Positions 13,361 through 24,460 of a stretch of DNA of 64,000 bases are shown here, one piece after another (position 1 is the stretch's first letter; each line of letters starts with the position of its first letter). The stretch spans positions 18,526,935 through 18,590,934 of the forward strand of contig OZ024857.1 of assembly GCA_964017155.1 (NCBI GenBank). The letters are read 5' to 3'. The notes beneath the pieces were generated by a model. The model had not been told where the DNA came from and searched no databases. It worked only from the letters and a program-made list of their open reading frames with translations. Source of the stretch: Oasisia sp. SBJ-2009. Lineage: Eukaryota > Annelida > Polychaeta > Sabellida > Siboglinidae. The translations under genes were made by a program, and so were the position numbers.

Positions 13361-16300
13361 CTGAAACACATTTGTAGATACACACGGTGAACACCCGCAA
13401 TGTAGTGTCCAACTTCTAGCACCAGTAGAAAGGTTTTAACTACCGGTGGATGTGATCTTCTCGTATAAAAACACACACATGCATCGTGTAGTACTGACCT
13501 TGTGACATCACTTAGAATGGATTTGTTATTGTTGTAGAAACACACACAAATAAATCATGACTTACATTAAAATACGGCTTAGATTAAAAACAGTTTGGCT
13601 GGCAGATATTTCACTAAGATAAGATTACAGAAGTTCATCATTAAAAAACAGCTGTTAAATTAAAGGAGTTTTCTGAAATGGCAAAAATCTACTACCATGT
13701 TATAGAGGACACTATTCTATGTGACACCAGTGACAGTGTCCCAATGACATGCCCCAGTGTTGAGAGTTGTAAGTTATAACTATTAAGAAGCAAAATTGAT
13801 TTTAAAGCTCTTAAGAATGTTAGTGAGATAAGACCTGTTCTTGTTGTATAATTACACACAAATACATCATCGTATCCAACGTCTGGCGCCATTTTGAAGA
13901 TTTTTGTCTAGCAGATGTGTTCTTGTATAAACACATACATATAACCCCAGTCGTATCCAAGAACAATGTGTTTTACAGAGCCATTCACAGTATCAACATC
14001 GCAGCATTAATGACTGATATCCTCAAATCCGACATTGTTACATATCGTAGAGAAAATGTATCAGATGTATACAAACACAACCTCCTTGGATGACCCTGGA
14101 AATCATAAAATCTAAAAGACACTTGGCTATCTGGAATGTGTTTGGAGAAAGTCACATTCGTCCCTGGACAGGTCAGGCTTTTCACAACAAAGTCATCAAT
14201 GTCACCAAGAAATGGCCAAAGCAAAATCGGATCACTACAAAAATATGGTCTCAAACAATTCTGCTACGCCACAACAGTTATGGAAATGCATAAATAAAAT
14301 CTTACGCAGGTGGCCAATGACACATTGATAATGTAGAGATCATTTTAGTCACAAGTCTTATTATTTTAGCTTATATCTACTACATGTACACATAAAGCAT
14401 ATTGCATACTGGGTAGTTGTAACTAGATTAAGCACTACATAAGCATATTTATTTATTTATTTTAACTGAATTATTAGTTCAAATATTACAGTTAACTACT
14501 AACTCCATAAAATTATAATTTCCGTCGAAGATTGTCACACGCAAACAAATCTGATATCTCGGAAGAAATTCTGTAAACATTTGAGTTAGTTGTCTCCCCT
14601 TGCTCAGTGTTAAATTACCCACCTCTGTCTTGCAGCCGAAATGTTCAAAGCTGCAGGTGACCATTGCCTTAGGACACTGCTTCTTGTTGTGCTCAAACAC
14701 CTGTACAGGCAGAAGTCGTACGGTCAACAAAACTTCCAGACTATAATCATTATAAAGAATTTGTTTTCGCACACTAACATGGCAATTGTACAACTCTTTA
14801 AAATACAGTAATAGTTGTAATAATACTGTTGACATCATCATCATTGCATACAATATGACATCCGTTTAAGATGTTTCCGATAAAATATTCACATTAGCCA
14901 TAGTTGTGTTTGACAAACCAGCCTGCCAGGTATGGCCTATCTCATTCACTGACACATCATACCCAGTGTTGCATTCATTTAAAATTTGACAACAGTTTAC
15001 GCTACAAATAGAAAATGGATTTATAATGGATACTTTAGCTACACAGCTTATTACTGGGCTGAATTAAAATTATTATTACAATTATTATAGTGGCCTGAAT
15101 CAGCACACGTTGGCCAGAAAGGGGCTGAAACTAAGTGATCATCTGCATTGGTAAAACGGGCTGAAGGGGTCAACTGAACACACCATAGGGTTGAATAGGT
15201 ACACACAGAATTTCACAAGACAGACACAGACAATCTTCTGTCTTACCTTTTGTCTTGGGATCTCTTCCTCACACAGTTGACATTTTATCCTCATGTCAGG
15301 ACACTCTCGGCGGTGTGCCTGGGGGTGGTAAACATAAACAGATCATGTCAGGACACTCTCGGCGGTGTGCCTGGGGGTGGTAAACATAAACAGATCATGT
15401 CAGGACACTCTCGGAGGTGTGCCTGGGGGTGGTAAACATAAACAGATCATGTCAGGACACTCTAGGCAGTGTGACTAGGGGTGGTAAACATAAACAGATC
15501 ATGTCAGGACACTCTAGGCAGTGTGACTAGGGGTGGTAAACATAAACAGATCATGTCAGGATACTCTAGGCAGTGTGACTAGGGGTGGTAAACATAAACA
15601 GATCATGTCAGGACACTCTAGGCAGTGTGACTAGGGGTGGTAAACATAAACAGATCATGTCAGGATACTCTAGGCAGTGTGACTAGGGGTGGTAAACATA
15701 AACAGATCATGTCAGGACACTCTAGGCAGTGTGACTAGGGGTGGTAAACATAAACAGATCATGTCAGGACACTCTAGGCAGTGTGACTAGGGGTGGTAAA
15801 CATAAACAGATCATGTCAGGACACTCTAGGCAGTGTGACTAGGGGTGGTAAACATAAACAGATCATGTCAGGACACTCTAGGCAGTGTGACTAGGGGTGG
15901 TAAACATAAACAGATCATGTCAGGACACTCTAGGCAGTGTGACTAGGGGTGGTAAACATAAACAGATCATGTCAGGACACTCTAGGCGGTGTGACTAGGG
16001 GTGGTAAACATAAACAGATCATGTCAGGACACTCTAGGCGGTGTGACTGGGGGTGGTAAACATAAACAGATCATGTCAGGACACTCTAGGCGGTGTGCCT
16101 GGGGGTGGTAAACATAAACAGATCATGTCAGGACACTCTCGGCGGTGTGACTAGGGGTGGTAAACATAAACAGATCATGTCAGGACACTCTAGGCAGTGT
16201 GACTAGGGGTGGTAAACATAAACAGATCATGTCAGGACACTCTAGGCGGTGTGACTAGGGGTGGTAAACATAAACAGATCATGTCAGGACACTCTAGGCG

Positions 16301-19300
16301 GTGTGACTAGGGGTGGTAAACATAAACAGATCATGTCAGGACACTCTAGGCGGTGTGCCTGGGGGTGGTAAACATAAACAGATCATGTCAGGACACTCTA
16401 GGCGGTGTGACTGGGGGTGGTAAACATAAACAGATCATGTCAGGACACTCTCGGCGGTGTGCCTGGGGGTGGTAAACATAAACAGATCATGTCAGGACAC
16501 TCTAGGCAGTGTGACTAGGGGTGGTAAACATAAACAGATCATGTCAGGACACTCTCGGCGGTGTGCCTGGGGGTGGTAAACATAAACAGATCATGTCAGG
16601 ACACTCTAGGCGGTGTGACTGGGGGTGGTAAACATAAACAGATCATGTCAGGACACTCTCGGCGGTGTGCCTGGGGGTGGTAAACATAAACAGATCATGT
16701 CAGGACACTCTAGGCAGTGTGACTAGGGGTGGTAAACATAAACAGATCATGTCAGGACACTCTCGGCGGTGTGCCTGGGGGTGGTAAACATAAACAGATC
16801 ATGTCAGGACACTCTAGGCAGTGTGACTAGGGGTGGTAAACATAAACAGATCATGTCAGGACACTCTCGGCGGTGTGCCTGGGGGTGGTAAACATAAACA
16901 GATCATGTCAGGATACTCTAGGCAGTGTGACTAGGGGTGGTAAACATAAACAGATCATGTCAGGACACTCTAGGCAGTGTGACTAGGGGTGGTAAACATA
17001 AACAGATCATGTCAGGACACTCTAGGCAGTGTGACTAGGGGTGGTAAACATAAACAGATCATGTCAGGACACTCTAGGCAGTGTGACTAGGGGTGGTAAA
17101 CATAAACAGATCATGTCAGGACACTCTAGGCAGTGTGACTAGGGGTGGTAAACATAAACAGATCATGTCAGGACACTCTAGGCAGTGTGACTAGGGGTGG
17201 TAAACATAAACAGATCATGACAGGACACTCTAGGCAGTGTGACTGGGGGTGGTAAACATAAACAGATCATGTCAGGACACTCTCGGCGGTGTGCCTGGGG
17301 GTGGTAAACATAAACAGATCATGTCAGGACACTCTAGGCAGTGTGACTAGGGGTGGTAAACATAAACAGATCATGTCAGGATACTCTAGGCAGTGTGACT
17401 GGGGGTGGTAAACATAAACAGATCATGTCAGGGCACTCTCGGCGGTGTGCCTGGGGGTGGTAAACATAAACAGATCATGTCAGGACACTCTAGGCAGTGT
17501 GACTAGGGGTGGTAAACATAAACAGATCATGTCAGGACACTCTCGGCGGTGTGCCTGGGGGTGGTAAACATAAACAGATCATGTCAGGACACTCTAGGCG
17601 GTGTGACTGGGGGTGGTAAACATAAACAGATCATGTCAGGACACTCTCGGCGGTGTGCCTGGGGGTGGTAAACATAAACAGATCATGTCAGGACACTCTA
17701 GGCAGTGTGACTAGGGGTGGTAAACATAAACAGATCATGTCAGGACACTCTCGGCGGTGTGCCTGGGGGTGGTAAACATAAACAGATCATGTCAGGACAC
17801 TCTAGGCAGTGTGACTAGGGGTGGTAAACATAAACAGATCATGTCAGGACACTCTCGGCGGTGTGCCTGGGGGTGGTAAACATAAACAGATCATGTCAGG
17901 ATACTCTAGGCAGTGTGACTAGGGGTGGTAAACATAAACAGATCATGTCAGGACACTCTAGGCAGTGTGACTAGGGGTGGTAAACATAAACAGATCATGT
18001 CAGGACACTCTAGGCGGTGTGACTAGGGGTGGTAAACATAAACAGATCATGTCAGGACACTCTAGGCAGTGTGACTAGGGGTGGTAAACATAAACAGATC
18101 ATGTCAGGACACTCTAGGCGGTGTGACTAGGGGTGGTAAACATAAACAGATCATGTCAGGACACTCTAGGCAGTGTGACTAGGGGTGGTAAACATAAACA
18201 GATCATGTCAGGACACTCTAGGCAGTGTGACTAGGGGTGGTAAACATAAACAGATCATGTCAGGACACTCTAGGCAGTGTGCCTGGGGGTGGTAAACATA
18301 AACAGATCATGTCAGGACACTCTAGGCGGTGTGACTAGGGGTGGTAAACATAAACAGATCATGTCAGGACACTCTAGGCAGTGTGACTAGGGGTGGTAAA
18401 CATAAACAGATCATGTCAGTACACTCTAGGCAGTGTGACTAGGGGTGGTAAACATAAACAGATCATGACAGGACACTCTAGGCAGTGTGACTAGGGGTGG
18501 TAAACATAAACAGATCATGTCAGGACACTCTAGGCGGTGTGCCTGGGGGTGGTAAACATAAACAGATCATGTCAGGACACTCTAGGCGGTGTGACTGGGG
18601 GTGGTAAACATAAACAGATCATGTCAGGACACTCTCGGCGGTGTGACTGGGGGTGGTAAACATAAACAGATCATGTCAGGACACTCTAGGCGGTGTGACT
18701 AGGTGTGGTAAACATAAACAGATCATGTCAGGACACTCTAGGCGGTGTGCCTGGGGGTGGTAAACATTAACAGATCATGTCAGGACACTCTCGGCGGTGT
18801 GCCTGGGGGTGGTAAACATAAACAGATCATGTCAGGACACTCTAGGCGGTGTGCCTGGGGGTGGTAAACATAAACAGATCATGTCAGGACACTCTCGGCG
18901 GTGTGCCTGGGGGTGGTAAACATAAACAGATCATGTCAGGACACTCTAGGCAGTGTGCCTGGGGGTGGTAAACATAAACAGATCATGTCAGGACACTCTC
19001 GGCGGTGTGCCTGGGGTGGTAAACATAAACAGATCATGTCAGGACACTCTAGGCGGTGTGCCTGGGGGTGGTAAACATAAACAGATCATGTCAGGACACT
19101 CTCGGCGGTGTGCCTGGGGGTGGTAAACATAAACAGATCATGTCAGGACACTCTCGGCGGTGTGCCTGGGGGTGGTAAACATAAACAGATCATGTCAGGA
19201 CACTCTAGGCGGTGTGACTAGGGGTGGTAAACATAAACAGATCATGTCAGGACACTCTAGGTGGTGTGACTGGGGGTGGTAAACATAAACAGAAAAGATT

Positions 19301-20902
19301 ACTCAACATTTTTCACAATATTTCTTTTTCAGATCAAAAGTGTTCATATCCAAATTCTTTTACCTGTACAGACTTTTACCTGTACAGACTTTCATGATGT
19401 GATTAGGAAGAGGAAAACACCAATTACAAGCTCCCCCATGTGTACGATGATGTCATTTGTCATTAGTGTTGAGGAAGTCTACACGCCAAACAAAAGTCTC
19501 TACAGGTAAATTTTGATTTGGATATGAAAAATGAAAACTTTTTATCTAGCAACAGATCAGTTTTAGCAATAATGAAACATCAAATGACACAGACATATGC
19601 TTGCAGAACAAAAAATGTATATGACAAATGTAATCCTCATGAAATTCCATGTGTTTGAAAGTGTATGACAACTGTAATCTTCATCAAATTCCATGTGTTT
19701 GAAAGTGTATGACAAATGTAATCCTCATCAAATTCCATGTGTTTGAAAGTGTATGACAAATGTAATCATCATCAAATCCCATGTGTTTGAAAGTATATGA
19801 CAAATGTAATCATCATCAAATTCCATGTGTTTGAAAGTATATGACAAATGTAATCATCATCAAATCCCATGTGTTTGAAAGTATATGACAAATGTAATCA
19901 TCATCAAATTCCATGTGTTTGAAAGTATATGACAAATGTAATCATCATCAAATTACATGTGTTTGAAAGTATATGACAAATGTAATCATCATCAAATCCC
20001 ACGTGTTTGAAAGTATATGACAAATGTAATCATCATCAAATCCCATGTGTTTGAAAGTATATGACAAATGTAATCATCATCAAATTGCATGTGTTTGAAA
20101 GTATATGACAAATGTAATCATCATCAAATTACATGTGTTTGAAAGTGTGCTTTGATTGTACAGAGGTGCTAACGGTCATCTCTTTGTTTTGTTTTTTGCT
20201 GAAGGTACCCACCCTAACAGTTGTGTCACATTGGATAATATGACTGATTAAAGTCATGGTGCACATTAAACCAAACCTAAACCCATTCACTCATGTGTCA
20301 TAGCCTATGCACTTGATCATCATCTCAGCCAGTTTAGGAAGAATTCAGCTATGTAAAATTTACACACAAGTGTTTTGTTCAAAGTAATACACAGTGTATT
20401 ACTATTACACACTTCCATGTATTCACTGCTCAGGCTTTGCAAAGCATACATTACAATCACATTGTGACATTAAATAGTTGCTGTTTGGGATGTGACAGTT
20501 GCACTTCTAAACCATTGAGATAACTTACTTTTTAAACTAAATGTATGTGTATCATTCAATTCTTGTAATTATTTCATTCAAAAAACAACTCAAACAATCC
20601 GTTTACATGAAGAACTACTTGACCATGTTCACATTTATGATATCATGTCAGTCCACATCGTTTCTTTGTGTAAAACAGCCGACTACTGAAGACAACACTA
20701 GAATACTTGATGCCGGTAAGTGTAACATGTCAACAAGATGACCTGCCCACTTCATACTAATTCACACTCTAATGCAGTGTCTTATGCTTCGGGCACAAAA
20801 AGACTCGTACAAAATTACTGGGGACTGTGTAGGTTTTGTGACTTACACATTGATGATATCCCATCTCAAACTGTAGAGGATATAGAGGTTCCACTGAGGA
20901 TG

Positions 20903-20971
<69 letters not shown>

Positions 20972-20998
20972 CATACATATGAGAGAGAGAAAGAGAGA

Positions 20999-21055
<57 letters not shown>

Positions 21056-23659
21056 CAGAGACAGAGACAGAGACAGAGACAGAGACAGAGACAGAGACAG
21101 AGACAGAGACAGAGACAGAGACAGAGACAGAGAGAGGGGAGAGAGAGAGAATTCAGTTAATGGGACAATGCCAAGTGCTGGAAACAACCAGAAAACCTCA
21201 GCAACAAGCCAGACCAACACATGACTGCATCCACACACCCACCCACCCACCCACCCACCCACCCACACGCACACACACACCCACACACACCCGCACGCAC
21301 GCACACGCACACGCACACGCACACACACACACACACAGTGTGAGTGTCTCACCTCCTCCTGGTTGTACAAGACGTCGTTGTGACAGAACTTGCACTTGAC
21401 AGTGCGGCGGCTGCACTCGTAGGCCATGTGGTGGGCGAGGTCGGAGCGGTACACAAATGTGCCACAGTTGTTGGCACAACGCACAAACATGAACTCGCAC
21501 TGCTGCTCATGGCTCTGTGACGACATGACACGTAAACATTATCTGACTTCGGAAACATCACCATCTGTGATGACATCATAAACATAAACATCATAAGACT
21601 TTGGAAACACCAACAAAGAACCAACATAAGAACAAAGATTCTGTCAAATACACGATCTTGTACAATGATAGGCAACTTACATACATATAACATCAGATCA
21701 CAATAAGGGGGTTGTCTGCTATTATCCAATGAAAGAGCCCCCTATAGAAAAATTAAAGCATTATGCAGCTTATATGAATTTCTTCTGAAGACATAATATG
21801 TAGAGTTGAATGAGTAGAAATTATGATTTTTTGCACAGCATGGCAGCGCTGTCAAATTATGACAGTCAGTGTTTTTCTGCTTATTGATACTGATGTCAGT
21901 TTGATTGGTGTTGTCACTGTTTGATTTTAACAGAAATGAAGGGTTGTCAGGTTTCAAAGTGGTTTGTGGGAAACTGAGATATTAGAATTTCACAACTTTT
22001 CCAGGGCACATCTACCCGTGGAAGCTAAATTTGCTGTGATTTTTTATAGCAGGCCTATTCACATTTAAAAACATGAAGGAAACGTTGTAATGGCCACCTA
22101 TGGAAGAGTCAAAGGACTTGTCATACTACACACTCCTTTCACAAGCCAGGGTTTTGGCAGGCTACATTACCCATGGCAAATGTACAACATATGGAAGATC
22201 ACCTTATAACAATGGTATTACCTCGTGAACAGCTAGCTTTAGTTTATAAATTCAAACCTGGATCATCTAGCAATTCAAGTTTCTAAATAAACTGTATACG
22301 TCATACAATATGTTTCATACCTCCACATTTGAGAGTTCGATGATATTCGTGCAACCTTTCGCAGCATTTGGGCATCGTATAGTCAGTGCCCCAATCTCTC
22401 GCTTCACGCAGTTGTCGTTGAAGATACTGCTCTCTGTCACTCGAATGTTACACACTGGGCATTTTACACTACCCTTCTCGCTGCCAAACACAATGTAAAA
22501 AAGTAAAGTAAAAAAAGTAAACGCAAGTTCTTATATAGCGCAGTATCCAGTCCTCAGGACCGCTCAAAGCGCTTTACACTTTACTTCCATGACAGACCTG
22601 TTCACTCAGACACCATCTCGGCTTCTCTGGGAAGCATCCAGCCATATGCTACAATTAATGCGCGAAGGCTGCTCGTACACATATCCACCGCTGTCTATAG
22701 TCAGGTACTCATTTAAACAGCTGAGTGAACTGGAGCAATGTAGAGTGAAAAAACTTGCCCAAGGTTTTAACACCGCAGCCAGGATTCGAACCCGGGTTCT
22801 CGTAGTCGAGAGTCCGAAGCTCTACCCCTGAGCCACTGCGCTCTACATAAACTGTACAACCGTAGTTGCAATCCGAGAAAGGACAAATTTCTTTCAGAAA
22901 AACATGAATTACACATGGCAGGTTATTCTGCCTTGGAAATAACAATGATGACACAAGCAAATAGGCTGATCTAGAGAGAGATGAAACTGATAAATACACA
23001 CTGACAATACTGACACAAGCAAATATACCAACATAAACAATGATGACACCGACAAATACACCGACAATTACAAAGATGACACATGCAAATATGGTGATCT
23101 ATAGAATGATGACTCCAACAAATACCCAGACACAGAAAATAGTGACACAAGCAAATACACCAACACAGACGATGATGACACAAACAAATACTATGACACA
23201 GACAATAACACAAGTAAATATACCAACATAGACAATGATGACGCCGACAAATCCACCGACAATAATGACACAAACAAATACACCAACATAGACAACGATG
23301 ACACTGACAAATCCACCAACAATAACGACACAAGCAAATACACCAACATAGACAACGATGACACAAACAAACACTGCAATACAGACAATAACACAAGTAA
23401 ATATACCAACATAAACAATGATGACACCAACAAATCCATACACTGACACCGATACAGACATGACAACATAAGACAGCTGCGTGAGGGAGCAGCGAGTGTC
23501 TGACCTGATCCAGCGCTGGATGCATGCTCCACAGAAGCGATGGCCGCAGTTCGTCTGAACGGGCTCCCGGAGCACCATGAGACACACGGGACACATGTAC
23601 TTGGCGTCGGCGGGTGGACAGAACTCATAGTCATACCCCTCGGGTTTCACGGCCGCCAT
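12266..23659 (-). CDS. TRAF6: TRAF6-like E3 ubiquitin ligase/adaptor, complete, seven exons
   Basis: Exons in transcript order: 23659-23505, 22480-22321, 21514-21353, 15318-15247, 14700-14623 and 13360-12266 (stop TGA). Phases match at every junction, and the total is 573 residues (human TRAF6 is 522); six coding exons are placed. The RING domain spans the first intron ([15 protein letters not shown], then KCPVC). TRAF zinc fingers follow on exons 2-5. The last exon adds a Ser/Gly-rich linker, a coiled coil ([15 protein letters not shown]) and a MATH domain ([47 protein letters not shown]). The MATH block resembles TRAF6 more than other TRAFs. TRAF6 makes K63 ubiquitin chains downstream of TLR/IL-1-type receptors, which is family knowledge. 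The ATG at 23659 has an in-frame TGA 12 nt upstream. Confidence 0.93.
15247..15318 (-). CDS. TRAF6: TRAF6-like exon 4, first 28 nt inside a satellite unit
   Basis: A 72-nt, phase 0 exon encoding 24 residues, starting [13 protein letters not shown] and ending EEEIPRQK (half of a TRAF zinc finger). The acceptor is CCACCCCCAG followed by GCACACC; the donor is AAAAG|GTAAGA. It joins LYNQEE of exon 3 to [10 protein letters not shown] of exon 5 in frame. The first 28 nt of the exon and the last 24 nt of the intron are exactly the first unit of the 52-bp array, so the true acceptor is one of about 77 nearly identical sites. Confidence 0.93.
15291..19293 (-). repeat. 77-copy, 52-bp minisatellite made of a 3' splice site
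   Basis: The span is 4003 nt, which is 77 x 52 minus 1 (one G is lost near 19014). Read on the transcript strand, each unit has CTGACATGATC, then TGTTTATGTTTACCACC, then CCCAG or CCTAG (acceptor AG), then GCACACCGCC or TCACACTGCC. The unit is identical to the intron 3/exon 4 boundary of the TRAF6-like gene, so it arose by tandem amplification of that boundary. There are two main variants: one like the true exon (TCTCGGCGGTGTGCCTGG on +) and one with TCTAGGCAGTGTGACTAG. All units I read keep the AG. Confidence 0.97.
19615..20146. repeat. 44-bp minisatellite, about 12 copies, in TRAF6 intron 3
   Basis: The unit contains GTATATGACAAATGTAATCA, TCATCAAATTCC and ATGTGTTTGAAA. Copies differ mainly at ATTCC/ATCCC/ATTAC and at GTGTATG/GTATATG. 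It lies next to, and is unrelated to, the 52-bp array. Confidence 0.93.
20908..21342. repeat. Composite microsatellite: TA, GA, CAGAGA, CCCA and CA tracts
   Basis: In order on +: (TA)n at about 20908-20967, (GA)n at 20979-21046, (ACAGAG)n to about 21132, a unique gap, (CCCA)n at about 21238-21264 and (CA)n to 21338. On the transcript strand this is (GU)n directly after the exon 3 donor at 21352, then seven GGG runs, then a long CU tract, then (UA)n. Confidence 0.95.
22075..22215. repeat. Copy of a dispersed repeat (family D) in TRAF6 intron 2
   Basis: GGAAACGTTGTAATGGCCAC followed by CTATGGAAGAGTCAA resembles AAAACGTTAACATGGCCGCC followed by AATGGGAAAATCAA near 43905, and the reverse complement near 29850-29885. 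The family is not recognised. Confidence 0.4.
22520..22846 (-). mobile_element. tRNA-derived SINE (family B), nearly intact, in TRAF6 intron 1
   Basis: On the minus strand the head reads GCGCAGTGGCTCAGGGGTAG (A box) and GGGTTCGAATCCTGG (B box). Then comes CTTGGGCAAG, CACTCTACATTGCTCCAG and CTCAGCTG, a segment resembling the CORE region of MIR-like SINEs. The 3' end contains CAAAGCGCTTTGAGCGG-like sequence next to a TATATAGCGC motif. A second, broken copy lies at 28167-28770. Confidence 0.75.
22985..23455. repeat. 60-bp minisatellite with 30-bp sub-units, TRAF6 intron 1
   Basis: Degenerate tandem units such as ATACACCAACATAGACAACG, ATGACACTGACAAATCCACC and AACAATAACGACACAAGCA. The array ends about 50 bp short of the RING exon donor and creates several overlapping spurious ORFs. 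Confidence 0.85.
23505..23659 (-). CDS. TRAF6: TRAF6-like first coding exon, N-terminal RING
   Basis: Encodes [16 protein letters not shown], then [20 protein letters not shown] and [11 protein letters not shown], ending in phase 2 at ATCAG|GTCAGA. The next exon completes Ser and gives [10 protein letters not shown], the last zinc pair. Vertebrate TRAF6 has CPVD at this place; here the usual Cys is present. TGA lies in frame just upstream of the ATG, which supports this start unless a 5' exon is spliced in. Confidence 0.9.
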
Positions 23660-23664
23660 GTGAC

Positions 23665-23701
23665 GGCGTCAGGCATGCGTCAGGCATGCGTCAGGCATGC
23701 G
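23665..23701. repeat. Three tandem copies of GTCAGGCATGC next to the TRAF6 start codon
   Basis: Three direct copies lie immediately upstream of the ATG (minus strand GCATGCCTGAC). Each contains the palindrome GCATGC. This is in the presumed 5'UTR. Confidence 0.85.
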
Positions 23702-23851
23702 TCACACTGGGCACCTCACTGCGTGTGTTTGGGCAATCTGGCATCGTCGGGCATAACTCTGAGGTTGGCTGAAAAGTGTAAAAGAAATACTGAAAATGGT
23801 ATAAAATAAAGAAAACTAAATTTTCATTCAGTCTTATTAAAAGGAATACAG

Positions 23852-23884
<33 letters not shown>

Positions 23885-24087
23885 CATATATATACACACA
23901 CACATATTATAACATACGTGTCACACGCCAAAGTGTTTCGTTTCGCTAAATAGCATATCTGAACTTGTGATCAAGGCAGGTACTAGGTAGCTCCAGTCGT
24001 ACATAATTAAGGTGTTCGTACCTTCTGCCTTAGTGGACAATGTAATGTAGGTATCTATAAGGTCATCACAGAATTTCCTACCAGGCT

Positions 24088-24460
24088 AATATCACATATC
24101 ATTATTGCCTGAAGGTTGGTTTTGCTATATGGGCAGTTTGAACACAAGAAACAAAGTTGAATGGTATTTCTTATCTCCTGATGTGATAAAAAAAATTGAA
24201 ATACTATTGGTTAATACCATAATATTGATATTAAAGGTATATACACCAGTTTATACCGAACAACAGAGCAAACAATATCATATATCATTATTGCCTGAAG
24301 GTTGGTTTTGCCATATGGGCAGTTTGAACACTAGAAACCAAGTTGAATGGTATTTCATATCTTTGAATGTGATAAAAAAATTGAAATACTATTCGTTAAT
24401 ACCGTAATATTGATATTAAAGGTATATATACCAGTTTATACCGAACAACAGAGCAGCAGC
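24088..24460. repeat. 186-bp tandem duplication
   Basis: Two copies with a 186-bp offset (24088-24273 and 24274-24460), both running from TTGCCTGAAGGTTGGTTTTG to TTTATACCGAACAACAGAGC with few differences. No coding content seen. Confidence 0.9.

Noticed and set aside
15291..19293. CRISPR-like array
   Set aside because: The units are directly adjacent with no unique spacers, the setting is an intron of an animal gene, and the unit is explained as a copied splice site.
20738..21526. Large ORFs through the GA/CA tracts
   Set aside because: Only the part 21353-21514 (minus strand) is a real exon; the rest is microsatellite translation.
22765..22846. Functional tRNA gene on the minus strand
   Set aside because: It is the head of a SINE with a characteristic central segment and tail; a related broken copy exists at 28167-28770.
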